64,000 bases of DNA from NCBI GenBank assembly GCA_902761055.1, contig CACWIS010000003.1:1-64000 (forward strand). Direction: 5' to 3'. A program made the position numbers and the translations under genes. This stretch comes from Oscillospiraceae bacterium (GTDB lineage: Bacteria; Bacillota; Clostridia; Oscillospirales; Oscillospiraceae). The notes beneath the pieces were generated by a model. It saw only the letters and a program-made list of their open reading frames with translations, had not been told where the DNA came from and did not search any database. Shown here one piece after another: positions 17,197 through 27,771 of this stretch. Each line of letters opens with the position of its first letter. The first letter of the stretch is position 1.

Positions 17197-18068
17197 AAAA
17201 GAAACGTCCCTTTTCCCGCGGCGTGATGTTCCTGCTGTGCCTGCTGTTCTCGGTGCTCTTCCTGCTGCCGACGGTGCTGACCTTCACCAACTCCTTCATG
17301 TCCGAGAGCGAGATCAAGGCCAACTACGGCATGGTCTTTGCCACGACCGGCGGCGGCTACGTCTCCCGGCATGTGAACCTCAAGTTCATCCCCGACCGCG
17401 TGACCCTCTCGCAGTATGTCTCGGGCCTTATCAAGTCCCCGTATTATCTCGTCAAGTACTGGAACAGCATCCTCCTGGTGCTGCCGATCGTGATCTTCCA
17501 GGTCGCGGTCGCCTCCGTCGCGGCCTACAGCTTCACGCGCTGGCGCGGCAGAATGCGGGACGGCTTGTTCTTCTTCTACGTGATCCTGATGCTCATGCCC
17601 TACCAGGTCACGCTGGTGCCGAACTTCCTCGTCAGCCAGTGGCTGGGCATCATCAACACCCCCTGGTCGATCATCCTGCCCGGCGTCTTCGCGCCTTTCT
17701 CGGTCTTCCTGCTGACGAAGTTCATGCGCCGCATCCCGTACTCGCTCATCGAGGCGGCCAAGGTCGACGGCGCGACCGAGTGGCAGATCTTCACGCAGGT
17801 CTGCCTGCCGCAGTGCCGCGCCGCGCTCTACTCGATCGCGATCCTCGTGTTCATCGACTACTGGAACATGGTCGAGCAGCCGCTGATCCTGCTCAAGGAC
17901 GCGGATTCCCAGCCGCTGTCGGTCTTCCTCTCCAACATCAATTCCGGCGAGATCGGTCTCGCCTTCGCAATGGCGAGCGTCTACATGATCCCCTCGCTGC
18001 TGCTCTTCCTCCACGGTGAGGAATACCTCGTCGAAGGGATCGCCAGCCAGGGCAGCGTCAAGGGCTGA
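17193..18068 (+). CDS. Sugar-type ABC transporter permease (MalG/UgpE-like)
   Basis: 291 residues, six membrane segments, with EAA loop LIEAAKVDGATEWQIF. Partner permease of the preceding protein. Start ATG 17193 overlaps the previous stop by four bases (ATGA) and has GGAAGG upstream. A long extracytoplasmic segment (about 35-85) follows TM1. It is 75 bases before the adaptor gene, all on one strand without an intervening terminator. Confidence 0.92.
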   Translation: MKKKRPFSRGVMFLLCLLFSVLFLLPTVLTFTNSFMSESEIKANYGMVFATTGGGYVSRHVNLKFIPDRVTLSQYVSGLIKSPYYLVKYWNSILLVLPIVIFQVAVASVAAYSFTRWRGRMRDGLFFFYVILMLMPYQVTLVPNFLVSQWLGIINTPWSIILPGVFAPFSVFLLTKFMRRIPYSLIEAAKVDGATEWQIFTQVCLPQCRAALYSIAILVFIDYWNMVEQPLILLKDADSQPLSVFLSNINSGEIGLAFAMASVYMIPSLLLFLHGEEYLVEGIASQGSVKG

Positions 18069-18143
18069 CGCGCCCTTGCCCGACCCTCCGGGTGAAGCGG
18101 CCCCGCCGCACCCGCAACTCCCCACGAACGGAGCGTGTTGTCC

Positions 18144-19895
18144 ATGGAAACGAAAGTGAAAAACAGAGAATGGGTCAAGAACGCCGCGATCATCTTCCTC
18201 GCGGTGCTGCTGGTGCTGACCTTTTTTTCCAACACCATCATGAATCGCAGCCTGCCGGAGGTCGCAAGCGCCTATGTCCAGTCGGGCGCCATCACGGCGA
18301 AGGTGCGCGGGACCGGCACGGTGGAGTCGCTCGGCACTTATGAGGTCAAGGCGGCCGAGACGCGCGAGATCCGCGCCGTCATGGTCAAGGCCGGCCAGAA
18401 GGTCGAGGTCGGCGATGTGCTCTTCGTCCTCGGCGAGGGCGACAGCGCCGAGATCGAGGCCGCGCAGGACCAGCTGCGCCAGCTCAAGCTCAACTACGAC
18501 CAGACCGTAGCCGGCGCAACGAATTACAGCGGCAAGCTGGCGAGCGCGCAGGCGCGCTACAACAACGCCGTCGCGGCCGAGGCCCGGGCGCTTGCCCGGA
18601 TGAACGACAACTCCGATCTGAACGGCGCGCGCGAAGCGCAGGACGCCGCCAAAGAGGCCTATGCCTCGGCGGAGCTGAACTGCAGGCTCGCCTCGCAGAC
18701 CGCCTTGAGCAGCCTTGACAACCTGCTGTCCTACATCTCGCGCCTCGCGATGGACGAGAGAATGGGCGTGGCCCCTCCCGAGAGCGTCACGGCGCTCAAC
18801 GACGTGCTCTTCGCGCTCAGCGGAGCCCGCGCGGCCGTCGCGGCGGAGGACGGGAGCGCCAATTCCGTCCAGGTCGCCTATGACAAGCTCGGCGAGGCGG
18901 AGAACGGACTGAACGTCTTTGTGCTCATGAGCGCGGACTATCTTCAGCAGTTCCCGGATCTGCTTGCTGAGTTCAATTCGGCCGGCCCCTATTTCGACAA
19001 CGCGTACAGCTATCTCTCGGACAGCGGCCGCAGCGACGATCTGATGGACTGCGTCGAAGCGCAGCTCGAGGCTCTCGAGCGATACAATTCCGCACAGCAG
19101 CTCTACGACAGCTTTAACGAGCTTTTCTCCGAGGACTATAACGACGCCGTGGCCGAACGAAAAGCCGCGGAAAGCGCCCTCAGCGCCCTCCAGGAGAGCG
19201 CCGAGGACTACAACCGCCAGGCCGCGATCACCGGCCTGAGCCTGCAGGATCTCAAATACCAGATCGACCGGGCGCAGAAGAAGCTCGACACGCTCTCCGG
19301 CGGCGCGGGCAACCAGATCCGCTCCAACGTCTCCGGCACGATCAGCTCCATCGCCGTCACGGCCGGGACGACCGCCGCCAAGGATCAGGTGCTGGCCGTG
19401 CTCGACGTGCCCGATATGGGCTACGTGCTCAGCTATTCCGTCACCAACGACCAGGCCAAGCGCCTGCATATCGGCGACAGCGCCTCCGTCACCAGCTATT
19501 ACTGGGGCAGCAGCGTCGATGCGGTGCTCACCGCCATCAAGCCGGACCCCAAGGATCCGCAGACCCGCCGCCTGCTGGAATTTGAGGTCACGGGCGACGT
19601 CAGCGCGGGCTCACAGCTGACGATCTCGATCGGCGAGCGCGGCCAGAACTATGATCTGATCGTGCCCAACAGCGCCATCCGGACCGACTCCAACGGCAAA
19701 TATGTCCTGAGCGTCCAGGAAAAGAGCTCCGCGCTCGGCAACCGCTACTTTGCCCGCCGCGTGGACGTGGAGGTCATCGCATCCGACGACAACAACTCCG
19801 CGGTGACCGGCGCGCTGAATTACGGCGACTTTGTTGTCACGACGAGCTCCGCTCCGCTCAAGAGCGGCGACCAGGTCCGCATGGCCGAGGGCTGA
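18144..19895 (+). CDS. MacA/HlyD-like membrane fusion (adaptor) protein
   Basis: 583 residues. One N-terminal membrane segment (about 12-32), then a biotinyl-lipoyl-like half (VKAAETREIRAVMVKAGQKV), a long coiled-coil hairpin (about 110-370), the second lipoyl half (RSNVSGTISSIAVTAGTTAA), and beta-barrel and membrane-proximal domains. Adaptors of this type link an inner-membrane transporter to the exterior or peptidoglycan. ATG 18144 is preferred over GTG 18135 because the GGAG at 18130-18133 is properly spaced only for the ATG. The next gene, a MacB-core-like protein, starts one base after the stop. An adaptor behind a sugar importer is unusual. Confidence 0.85.
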   Translation: METKVKNREWVKNAAIIFLAVLLVLTFFSNTIMNRSLPEVASAYVQSGAITAKVRGTGTVESLGTYEVKAAETREIRAVMVKAGQKVEVGDVLFVLGEGDSAEIEAAQDQLRQLKLNYDQTVAGATNYSGKLASAQARYNNAVAAEARALARMNDNSDLNGAREAQDAAKEAYASAELNCRLASQTALSSLDNLLSYISRLAMDERMGVAPPESVTALNDVLFALSGARAAVAAEDGSANSVQVAYDKLGEAENGLNVFVLMSADYLQQFPDLLAEFNSAGPYFDNAYSYLSDSGRSDDLMDCVEAQLEALERYNSAQQLYDSFNELFSEDYNDAVAERKAAESALSALQESAEDYNRQAAITGLSLQDLKYQIDRAQKKLDTLSGGAGNQIRSNVSGTISSIAVTAGTTAAKDQVLAVLDVPDMGYVLSYSVTNDQAKRLHIGDSASVTSYYWGSSVDAVLTAIKPDPKDPQTRRLLEFEVTGDVSAGSQLTISIGERGQNYDLIVPNSAIRTDSNGKYVLSVQEKSSALGNRYFARRVDVEVIASDDNNSAVTGALNYGDFVVTTSSAPLKSGDQVRMAEG

Positions 19896-19896
19896 T

Positions 19897-20967
19897 ATGA
19901 AACGCTTTCTTACCGGACGGGTGCTGTGGAGCGCCTTCTGCCTGCTGCTGCTCGCGCTTGCGGCGGCCTGCGTGCTGACCGCGCGCGTCACTGCCCGCAG
20001 CCTGCTCTGTCAGCGGGAGGCGGAGCGCTGGCGCGGCGACAGCGAACAGAGCTATGCTCAGATCAGCTGCTTCCTGCCGCGCCCCTCCGCGGTCGGGCTC
20101 AAGGAGATCTATACCTTCCGCTACGCCGTGCTCGAAGAGCTCGACAAGGCGGGCTTTGAAGGGAACGGGAAGAGCGAGCCCTTCCTCGACGCCTGGAGCT
20201 GCGAGGGAAAGGTGACCGTCACCGGCGAGCGCGGTACGACCGCGGCCCCGGTGACCGCCGTCGGCGGCGCGTTTTTCGAGTTCCATCCGCTGCTGCTGCT
20301 CAGCGGCAGCTACCTCACGGAGGAGGACCTCTCGCACGACCGCGTGCTGCTGGACCGTGCGCTCGCCTGGGAGCTCTTCGGCGGGACAGAGCTGACGGAT
20401 CTGCGCGTTCAGATCAACGGCGTCGAATTTGTCGTCGGCGGCGTGGTCGAGCGCGAGAACGACTGGGCCAGCCGCCGGGCGAACACCGGCGAGAAGGGCC
20501 TGTTCATGAGCTACGACGCCTATTGTGCGCTCACGAACAGCAGCACGATCGACTGCTACGAGATCGTCCTGCCCGAGATCGTCAGGAATTACGCCGCCCA
20601 GCTCGTCGCCGACCGCTTCCCGAACAAGGACGGCGAAAACGTCGTCAACTCCTCGCGCTTTGATTCCGGCAGGCTGCTGAACCTCTCCCGCTCCCTGGCG
20701 GAGCGCGCCGCCCACAGCGGCGCGGTCAGCTATCCGTACTGGGAGAACGCGGCCCGCATCGCAGAGTATCGCTGCGCCGTGCTCTGGGCGCTCGCGGCGC
20801 TGCTTGCCCTCCCGCCCGCGCTGACCGCGCTCGTCTGGCTGATCCGTCTGCTCGCCTTCGGCAAGCGCAGGCTCGAGGAGGATGTTTTCCCCCGAGCAAA
20901 GGAGGGCGTCGAGGAGGCCGTGCGTGTCCGCGCCCGCCGCCGCTGGGAGAAGAAGCACCCCTCCTGA
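19897..20967 (+). CDS. MacB-core-like membrane protein without permease domain or ATPase
   Basis: 356 residues. TM1 at about 10-30, an extracytoplasmic region of about 260 residues resembling the MacB periplasmic core (LDRALAWELFGGTELTDL, VQINGVEFVVGGVVERENDW), and one C-terminal TM (about 312-338) with a basic tail. In MacB-type ABC transporters this core sits between TM1 and three C-terminal TMs of the FtsX fold, and an ATPase is attached or adjacent. Here only one C-terminal TM is visible and no ATPase is nearby. It is tightly coupled to the MacA-like gene, so the two probably form a complex. Function unknown. Confidence 0.72.
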   Translation: MKRFLTGRVLWSAFCLLLLALAAACVLTARVTARSLLCQREAERWRGDSEQSYAQISCFLPRPSAVGLKEIYTFRYAVLEELDKAGFEGNGKSEPFLDAWSCEGKVTVTGERGTTAAPVTAVGGAFFEFHPLLLLSGSYLTEEDLSHDRVLLDRALAWELFGGTELTDLRVQINGVEFVVGGVVERENDWASRRANTGEKGLFMSYDAYCALTNSSTIDCYEIVLPEIVRNYAAQLVADRFPNKDGENVVNSSRFDSGRLLNLSRSLAERAAHSGAVSYPYWENAARIAEYRCAVLWALAALLALPPALTALVWLIRLLAFGKRRLEEDVFPRAKEGVEEAVRVRARRRWEKKHPS

Positions 20968-21142
20968 CGCGGCGGAAAGCATCCGGCCGTCGACGGTCTC
21001 CCGTCGGGGGATCCGGCCGGTTACGGACCATGCCTTCCGGAAACCCGTCCTGCCAGATAAAAAAGATCGGCGCCCCGTGCTGCGATGAGCGGACGGAGGG
21101 ATGGCGCCGGGCGTTCACTTTCCCGACTGTGCGGAGGAGAAA

Positions 21143-21958
21143 ATGGATAGGATCACATCAAGGAAAAACGCATACGTCCTCCTTCTGCGCGCCCTCGCGT
21201 CCGACGCGGCCCTCCGGGCCGGAAGGAGCGAGTTCGTCTGTGACGGACTCAAGCTGCTCGACGAGGCTGTCGCCGCCGGTGCGGAGATCACGTCCATCCT
21301 CTGGAAAGAGGGCAGCGCGCCGCGCAGCCCCGCACACGAGGCGCTCTGCGGCAAACAGTTCCTTGCGCCGCAGGAGCTTTTCGACTATGCCTCCCCCATG
21401 AAAAACAGCCCGGGCCCGCTTTTTACCGCGCGCCTGCGCGGCGCAGTGCGCGGCCCGGCTCCGGAAAACGGCTCATCCCTTGCGGCGCAGGGCGCGGCGC
21501 CAGATGAAAGAGTTGAAAACGCACTGATCCTCGAAAATGTGCAGGACCCCGGCAACGTCGGCACCGTCCTGCGCACCGCCAACGCTTTTTCGATCGGAGC
21601 CGTCGTCCTGATCGGTGATTGCGCCGACCTCTTCAGCCCCAAAACCGTCCGCTCCACGATGGGCGCGATCTTCCGCCAAAAGGTCTTCCGCATGGGCCTC
21701 GACGAACTGCCGGACTGGCTGCGGCGCAACGGGTTGAACCTCTACGGCGCGGCGCTCCGCGAGGATGCGGAGGAGCTGCAGAAGCTTGATATAACTCACT
21801 CTGCCGTCGCGGTCGGCAGCGAGGGGCGCGGCCTGTCTGCGGAGCTTCTCGCGCTTTGCGAAAAAAAGATCATCATCCCCATGGCGCCGGAAAGCGAGTC
21901 GCTCAACGCGGCGGTCGCAGCTTCGGTGCTGATGTGGGAAATGCGGCGGGGGAGATAG
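21143..21958 (+). CDS. SpoU/TrmH-family RNA 2'-O-methyltransferase
   Basis: 271 residues. N-terminal RNA-binding segment (RSEFVCDGLKLLDEAV) and C-terminal knotted SPOUT domain with its three motifs: NALILENVQDPGNVGTVLRT, VAVGSEGRGLS, and IPMAPESESLNAAVAASVLMWE. The family transfers methyl from SAM to ribose 2'-OH of 23S rRNA or tRNA; the exact nucleotide cannot be read from sequence. Start 21143 follows GGAGGAG; the upstream ATG at 21101 is less likely. It lies three bases before dprA and begins the housekeeping operon. The 175 bases before it contain no gene or clear promoter. Confidence 0.9.
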   Translation: MDRITSRKNAYVLLLRALASDAALRAGRSEFVCDGLKLLDEAVAAGAEITSILWKEGSAPRSPAHEALCGKQFLAPQELFDYASPMKNSPGPLFTARLRGAVRGPAPENGSSLAAQGAAPDERVENALILENVQDPGNVGTVLRTANAFSIGAVVLIGDCADLFSPKTVRSTMGAIFRQKVFRMGLDELPDWLRRNGLNLYGAALREDAEELQKLDITHSAVAVGSEGRGLSAELLALCEKKIIIPMAPESESLNAAVAASVLMWEMRRGR

Positions 21959-21961
21959 GAT

Positions 21962-23146
21962 ATGTCTGCTGTCAGTTATTGGATATGGCTCTCCGCGCTG
22001 GCTGTGAGCCCGCGCGCGAAGAGCGCCGTGATTCACCGCTTCGGCGACGCGGAGAAAGCGTTTTTCTCGCCGGCGGGCGCGCTTGCGGCAACGGAAGGTG
22101 TTTCCCCGACGGAGGGGACGACGCTTGAACGCCGCGATCTCTGCTCCGTGCAGGAGATCCTGGAGGATTGCGCCGCGCAGGGGCTTTCGATCGTCACGCT
22201 GCAGGATGCGGCCTATCCGGCACGTCTCAAACAGATCGCCTCGCCGCCCGTCGTGCTCTATGTAAAGGGCAAGCTCGGCGCGATCGACGACGAAGCGGCG
22301 ATCGCCGTGGTCGGGACGCGCTCAGCGTCACCTTACGGCTTAAAAATGAGCCGACAGCTCGCCTGGGAGATCACGCGCTGCGGCGGTCTTGTCGTCTCCG
22401 GCCTGACCAACGGCGTGGATGCCGCGGCGGCTGACGGCGCCCTGGCCGCAGGCGGGAGCTGCATCGGCGTGCTCGGCACGGCGCATGAGCAGCAGGACGG
22501 CGAGTTGGCCGCCCGGGTCGCCGAGCGCGGCGCGCTCATCAGTGAATACGCGCCGGGAACGCGCTCGCTGCGAAGTCATTTCCGCGACCGCAACCGTATC
22601 AGCGCAGGCCTTTCGGTCGGCGTGCTCGCGGTCGAAGCGCCGGAGAAGAGCGGCACGCTGCTTTTCGTAGGCGAGGCGCTGGAGCAGGGCAAGGAGATCT
22701 TCGCTGTGCCCGGCAACGCCGACGCGCCCGGATGCTGCGGGACGAACGGTCTGCTCAAGCAGGGAGCAAAGCCCGTCACCTGCGGCTGGGACGTTATGTG
22801 CGAGTTTGCCGCGCGCTACCCGGGCCGCGTGTCGGAAAGCCGCGCTTCTGCCCCCTGCGCGGATACGAAGACGTCCGCGCCGCGGCCTGCGGAGCCGAAA
22901 AAAGAGATTGACAAGGAAAAGGGCGGAGAATATATTGACTTCAGACAGCAGCTCGCCGGCCTGAGCGAGACGCAGCTGAAGATCGTTGCGGCGATCGGGA
23001 AGGAGCCCACGCACATCGACGACATCGTCGAAAAGACGGGCCTCGGTGCCGCTGCGGTGCTGACGCAGCTTACGCTGATGACCGTCAAGGGCATCGTCCG
23101 GCGCGTTCCCGGAAACCGGATCGCGCTGAACATCCATCGAAAATGA
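21962..23146 (+). CDS. dprA: DNA processing protein DprA
   Basis: 394 residues. N-terminal SAM-like region, a Rossmann-like DprA core (AVVGTRSASPYGLKMS, GLVVSGLTNGVDAAA, HFRDRNRISAGLS), a variable linker, and a C-terminal winged-helix segment (LSETQLKIVAAIGKEPTHID). DprA loads RecA on incoming single-stranded DNA in natural transformation. The gene is also widely kept in bacteria not known to be competent. Neighbouring topA and trmFO reproduce the dprA-topA-trmFO order seen in Bacillus and Clostridia. The ATG follows GGGGGAGATAGGA. Confidence 0.95.
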   Translation: MSAVSYWIWLSALAVSPRAKSAVIHRFGDAEKAFFSPAGALAATEGVSPTEGTTLERRDLCSVQEILEDCAAQGLSIVTLQDAAYPARLKQIASPPVVLYVKGKLGAIDDEAAIAVVGTRSASPYGLKMSRQLAWEITRCGGLVVSGLTNGVDAAAADGALAAGGSCIGVLGTAHEQQDGELAARVAERGALISEYAPGTRSLRSHFRDRNRISAGLSVGVLAVEAPEKSGTLLFVGEALEQGKEIFAVPGNADAPGCCGTNGLLKQGAKPVTCGWDVMCEFAARYPGRVSESRASAPCADTKTSAPRPAEPKKEIDKEKGGEYIDFRQQLAGLSETQLKIVAAIGKEPTHIDDIVEKTGLGAAAVLTQLTLMTVKGIVRRVPGNRIALNIHRK

Positions 23147-23201
23147 TCGCCGCGCTCACGGAGCGGCGGCGTATGAAAAATGCAAGAAGTGAGGAAGAGG
23201 A

Positions 23202-25433
23202 ATGGCAAGAGGGAAGGACCTTGTGATCGTCGAGTCTCCGGCCAAGGCGAAGACCATCGAAAAGTATCTCGGCGGACAGTATAAGGTAAAAGCGTCCATG
23301 GGACATCTGCGGGATCTGCCGAAGAGCAAGCTGGGCGTTGATATAGACAACGGCTTTGAGCCGGAGTATATCCCGGTCAAAGAGAAAAAGGACCTGATCG
23401 CGGAACTGAAAAAAGACGCGAAGTCTGCCTCTACCGTGTATCTCGCGACCGACCCGGACCGCGAGGGCGAGGCGATCTCCTGGCATCTCAAGGAGCTGCT
23501 GGAGCTCAGCGACAAGAAAGCGCAGCGCGTGACCTTCAACGAGATCACAAAGAAGGTCGTGACGGACAGCATCCAGCATCCGCGCGCGATCGACAGCGAT
23601 CTGGTGGACGCGCAGCAGGCGCGCCGCATCCTCGACCGCATCGTCGGCTATCAGATCTCTCCGCTGCTGTGGAAGAAGGTCAAGGCCGGCCTGTCTGCGG
23701 GCCGCGTACAGTCTGTCGCGACGCGCATGGTCGTCGACCGCGAGGAGGAGATCAAGGGTTTTCAAAGCGAGGAGTACTGGCTGCTTGACGCGCTGCTGTC
23801 CTGCGGCGAGGAGAACGCGCAGTTCACCGCACGCTTTTTCGGCCGCGGCGAGAAGAAGACCGAGCTGAAGAGCGAGGAAGAGGTCAAGGCAGTGATCGCC
23901 GCGACGCAGGACGAGCCCTTTGTGGTCCAGTCCGTCAAGCGCGGCGAAAAACAGAAGAGTCCGGCGCCGCCCTTCATCACCTCGACTCTGCAGCAGGAGG
24001 CCTCGCGCCGCCTGGCCATGACGCCGCGCCGCACGATGTCCATTGCCCAGCAGCTTTACGAAGGCGTGGAGATCAGCGGACAGGGGACGATCGGTCTGAT
24101 CACCTACATGAGAACGGACTCGCTGCGTCTTTCCGAGGAGGCGCTCGCCTCCGCGAGAGAGTATATCGTCGGCCGCTACGGCGAAAAGTACTATCCCGGC
24201 TCGCCGCGCCGCTTCAAGACGAAAGCCGGCGCACAGGACGCGCACGAGGCCATCCGCCCGACTTCGATCGCACTCTCGCCCGAGCTTGTCCGCAAGGACC
24301 TCACACAGGAGCAGTATCGGCTGTACCGTTTGATTTGGGGACGCTTTACGGCCAGCCAGATGTCCAATGCCGTTTACGACAACATCGCGGTCGTCGTCGA
24401 CTCCGCCGGCTACAGCTTTCACGCCAACTATTCCGAACTGAAATTCCCCGGCTATACCGCCGTTTACGAAGAAGCGCGCGACGAAGAGCAGGGCGAACTG
24501 GATAGCCCGCTGCCTTCTCTCAGCGAGGGAGAACGCGTATATCTTGAAAAGATGACGCCGCAGCAGCAGTTCACACAGCCTCCTGCCCGCTATACCGAGG
24601 CGACGCTCATCCGCGCCATGGAAGAGAAGGGGATCGGCAGGCCTTCCACCTACGCGCCGACAATTACCGCGATCACCTCGCGCGACTATGTCATCAAGGA
24701 GGGGAAATACCTCCGCCCGACGCCTCTCGGCGAGGTGGTGACGGAGTTGATGAAGGAGCATTTCGGCGATATCGTCGATGTGAAATTCACCAACCAGATG
24801 GAGAGCGAGCTCGACGAGATCGAGAGCGGCAAGGCCGAATGGCGCGAGGTGCTCGATAAATTCTACCGCGGCTTTGAGAAAGAAATGAGCGCGGCGGAAA
24901 AGGCGATGGACGGCGTGCGCATCAAGGTGCCGGACGTGCTCAGCGACGAGTACTGCGACGTTTGCGGCCGCCAGATGGTCGTCAAGAAGGGCCGCTTCGG
25001 TCCCTTCCTGGCCTGCCCGGGCTTCCCGGAGTGCACCTTTACCAAGCCGATCGTCACCGAAATGCCCGGCAAATGCCCCAAGTGCGGCGGCAAGATCCTC
25101 AAGCGTACGAGTAAGAAGGGCTACGTCTTTTACGCCTGCGAGCATGGGACCGAGTGCGGCTTCATCACCTGGGACGTGCCGACCAAGGACGTCTGCCCGA
25201 GCTGCGGCAAAACGATGTTCAAGCGCAGCGGCCGCGGTCCTCTCAAAAGCTTCTGCATCAACGAGGACTGCCCGAACTTCGTCCCCGAGGAGAAGCGCAG
25301 CTACAAGAAAAAAGCGCCGGCGAAGAAGAGCGGCGCCGGGACGGCGAAAAAGACTGCGGCAAAGAAGAGCCCGGCCCAAAAGACCGCGGAGAAAACGCCC
25401 GCGGCAAAGAAAACGAAGAAAACCAAGGAGTAA
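23202..25433 (+). CDS. topA: DNA topoisomerase I
   Basis: 743 residues. Type IA topoisomerase that relaxes negative supercoils through a 5'-phosphotyrosine. Toprim domain at the start ([30 protein letters not shown]), active-site Tyr in [14 protein letters not shown], and three C-terminal four-Cys zinc modules (CDVCGRQM...[15 protein letters not shown]...[15 protein letters not shown]...CINEDC). A Lys/Ala-rich basic tail of about 45 residues follows and probably aids DNA binding. The length is normal. The ATG follows GAGGAAGAGG and the stop is two bases before trmFO. Confidence 0.97.
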   Translation: MARGKDLVIVESPAKAKTIEKYLGGQYKVKASMGHLRDLPKSKLGVDIDNGFEPEYIPVKEKKDLIAELKKDAKSASTVYLATDPDREGEAISWHLKELLELSDKKAQRVTFNEITKKVVTDSIQHPRAIDSDLVDAQQARRILDRIVGYQISPLLWKKVKAGLSAGRVQSVATRMVVDREEEIKGFQSEEYWLLDALLSCGEENAQFTARFFGRGEKKTELKSEEEVKAVIAATQDEPFVVQSVKRGEKQKSPAPPFITSTLQQEASRRLAMTPRRTMSIAQQLYEGVEISGQGTIGLITYMRTDSLRLSEEALASAREYIVGRYGEKYYPGSPRRFKTKAGAQDAHEAIRPTSIALSPELVRKDLTQEQYRLYRLIWGRFTASQMSNAVYDNIAVVVDSAGYSFHANYSELKFPGYTAVYEEARDEEQGELDSPLPSLSEGERVYLEKMTPQQQFTQPPARYTEATLIRAMEEKGIGRPSTYAPTITAITSRDYVIKEGKYLRPTPLGEVVTELMKEHFGDIVDVKFTNQMESELDEIESGKAEWREVLDKFYRGFEKEMSAAEKAMDGVRIKVPDVLSDEYCDVCGRQMVVKKGRFGPFLACPGFPECTFTKPIVTEMPGKCPKCGGKILKRTSKKGYVFYACEHGTECGFITWDVPTKDVCPSCGKTMFKRSGRGPLKSFCINEDCPNFVPEEKRSYKKKAPAKKSGAGTAKKTAAKKSPAQKTAEKTPAAKKTKKTKE

Positions 25434-25435
25434 GG

Positions 25436-26749
25436 ATGGAGAAGATCACCGTGCTCGGCGCAGGGCTCGCCGGGAGCGAATGCGCCTGGCAGCTCGCCAG
25501 ACGCCATATCCCCGTGCGGCTCGTGGAGATGAAGCCGGAGAAAAAAACGCCGGCGCACGTCTCCGACGGCTTCGCCGAGCTGGTCTGCTCCAACTCTCTG
25601 CGAAGCGACGAGCTTTCCAACGCCGTGGGCCTCCTGAAGGCCGAGATGCGCGCGCTGGGCTCGCTTATCATGGAGAGCGCGGACGCAAACCGCGTGGCCG
25701 CAGGCGGCGCGCTCGCCGTGGATCGCGAGGGTTTTTCCCGCTATATCACCGAAAAGATCGAGAATAGTCCCGAGATCGAGATCGTCCGCGCCGAGGCGAC
25801 GGAGATCCCCGAGGGCGAGGTCGTGATCGCGACCGGCCCGCTGTCGAGCGACGCGATCGCCGAAAGGATCGCCGCCCTCTGCCCGGAGAGCGGCCTGCAT
25901 TTCTACGACGCCGTCGCCCCGATCGTAACGATCGAAAGCGTGGATATGGACAACGCCTTCTTCGCTTCCCGCTACGACAAAGGGACGGCTGATTATGTAA
26001 ACTGCCCGATGGATCGGGAGGAGTATCTGGCTTTCGTTGGGGAGCTGGTCAGCGCCAAAGAAGCGGCGGTGCACGGATTCGACGACGGCGCGGTCTTCGA
26101 GGGCTGCATGCCCGTAGAGGTCATGGCCCGCCGCGGCGTCGATACGCTGCGTTACGGCCCTCTCAAGCCCGTTGGGCTTGTCGATCCGCGCACGGGGAAG
26201 AACAACTACGCTGTCGTGCAGCTGCGGCGGGACAACGCCGAGGGCACGCTATACAATATGGTGGGCTTCCAGACCCATCTGACCTGGGGCGAGCAGAAGC
26301 GAGTCTTTTCGATGATCCCCGCGCTGCGGGAAGCCGAATTCGTCCGCTACGGCGTGATGCACCGCAACACCTATCTCAACAGCCCGAAGCTGCTGGATCG
26401 TTATTATCGTCTCAAGAGCGAGCCGCGCATCAGTTTTGCCGGACAGATGACCGGCGTGGAGGGCTATGTCGAGTCGGCAGCCTCCGGCCTGCTCGTCGGC
26501 ATTGAGACCGCGGCGCGGAGCCTGGGACTCGAGAGCGTCGATTTCCCGCAGGAGACGGCGATCGGCGCGCTGGCGCTGTATGTTTCCGGCGGGAGCGTCG
26601 GCGATTTCCAGCCGATGAACATCAACTTCGGCATCATCAGCCCGCTCGGCTGCCGAGTGAAGGGCAAGAGAAACAAAAACACGGAGATATCAAAGCGTTC
26701 GCTTGCGATCATAGAGAAGCTTTTGACGAAGGAGGTCATGCAGCTGTGA
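25436..26749 (+). CDS. trmFO: Methylenetetrahydrofolate-tRNA-(uracil-5-)-methyltransferase
   Basis: 437 residues. FAD/folate-dependent enzyme forming m5U54 in the T-loop of tRNA. N-terminal FAD-binding motif [16 protein letters not shown]; family segments [18 protein letters not shown] and [21 protein letters not shown] 25436 uses the AAGGA site within the topA end (TAAGG). Its stop overlaps the GTG start of plsX. Strong identification. Confidence 0.96.
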   Translation: MEKITVLGAGLAGSECAWQLARRHIPVRLVEMKPEKKTPAHVSDGFAELVCSNSLRSDELSNAVGLLKAEMRALGSLIMESADANRVAAGGALAVDREGFSRYITEKIENSPEIEIVRAEATEIPEGEVVIATGPLSSDAIAERIAALCPESGLHFYDAVAPIVTIESVDMDNAFFASRYDKGTADYVNCPMDREEYLAFVGELVSAKEAAVHGFDDGAVFEGCMPVEVMARRGVDTLRYGPLKPVGLVDPRTGKNNYAVVQLRRDNAEGTLYNMVGFQTHLTWGEQKRVFSMIPALREAEFVRYGVMHRNTYLNSPKLLDRYYRLKSEPRISFAGQMTGVEGYVESAASGLLVGIETAARSLGLESVDFPQETAIGALALYVSGGSVGDFQPMNINFGIISPLGCRVKGKRNKNTEISKRSLAIIEKLLTKEVMQL

Positions 26750-27771
26750 GGATCATCGTCGACGCGATGGGCGGAGACAACGCTCCGCAGGAGATCGTGA
26801 AGGGCGCGCTGCGCGCCGGGAAAGAGCTGGGCGTCGAGCTCACGCTCGTCGGCAGGGAAGAGGATGTCCGCGCCTGTCTGGAAAACGGAGAGAGCGAAGG
26901 GATCGAGATCGTCGATGCGCGTGAGGTTGTGACCATGGAGGACGACCCGAGCACGGCGACGCGCCGCAAGAAGGATTCTTCGATGGCGGTCGCGCTCAGG
27001 CTGCTGGCCGAGGGCAAGGGCGACGCGGTCGTATCCGCCGGCTCGACCGGCGCGCTGCTGACCGGCGCGACGCTGACGGTCAAGCGCATCCGCGGCATCC
27101 GCCGCGCGGCGCTCTCGCCGGTGCTGCCCGCGGGCGAGCACGGCGTCATGCTCATCGACTGCGGCGCAAATGTCGAATGCACGGCCGAGTACCTGCTCCA
27201 ATTCGCTTTCATGGGCAGCTACTATGCCAAGAAGATCATGGGCTGCGATGATCCCCGCGTGGGCCTGCTCAACGTCGGAACCGAGGATACCAAGGGCGGC
27301 GAGCTGCAGCATCAGGCCTTCGCTCTGCTGCGCGAAGCGAGCGAGCAGGGCCGCATCAACTTCGTCGGCAACGTCGAGGGCACGGGCGTTTTTGACGGCG
27401 CGGCCGACGTGATCGTGACCGACGGATTTACAGGCAACGTGCTGCTCAAGACCACGGAGGGCGTGATCAAGTATCTCATGGGCTCGCTCAAGGGCGTGTT
27501 TTATAAGAGCGGCGTGAACAAGCTGGCGGCGGCCGTGCTGAAGAACGATCTGAAGGCCATGAAGAAATCCATGGACGTCAACGAGGTCGGCGGGACGGCG
27601 CTGCTGGGCATCTCCAAGCCCGTCATCAAGGCGCACGGCTCGTCGAACGCTGCGAGCTTTTTTGCGGCGATCCGCCAGGCCAAGGCCTTTACGGAGTCAG
27701 GGATCGTTGAGGACATCAAGGAAAACATCGAACATATGAGGATCAGGAGCGAGAGTGAAGGAAACGCTTGA
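26746..27771 (+). CDS. plsX: Phosphate acyltransferase PlsX
   Basis: 341 residues. Makes acyl-phosphate from acyl-ACP for phosphatidic acid synthesis (PlsX/PlsY pathway), a peripheral membrane enzyme. N-terminal [36 protein letters not shown] and [15 protein letters not shown] are diagnostic. GTG start at 26746 overlaps the trmFO stop (GTGA), with AAGGAGGT upstream. In many Firmicutes acpP follows plsX; here rnc follows directly, its GTG start lying inside the plsX end. Confidence 0.96.
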   Translation: MRIIVDAMGGDNAPQEIVKGALRAGKELGVELTLVGREEDVRACLENGESEGIEIVDAREVVTMEDDPSTATRRKKDSSMAVALRLLAEGKGDAVVSAGSTGALLTGATLTVKRIRGIRRAALSPVLPAGEHGVMLIDCGANVECTAEYLLQFAFMGSYYAKKIMGCDDPRVGLLNVGTEDTKGGELQHQAFALLREASEQGRINFVGNVEGTGVFDGAADVIVTDGFTGNVLLKTTEGVIKYLMGSLKGVFYKSGVNKLAAAVLKNDLKAMKKSMDVNEVGGTALLGISKPVIKAHGSSNAASFFAAIRQAKAFTESGIVEDIKENIEHMRIRSESEGNA

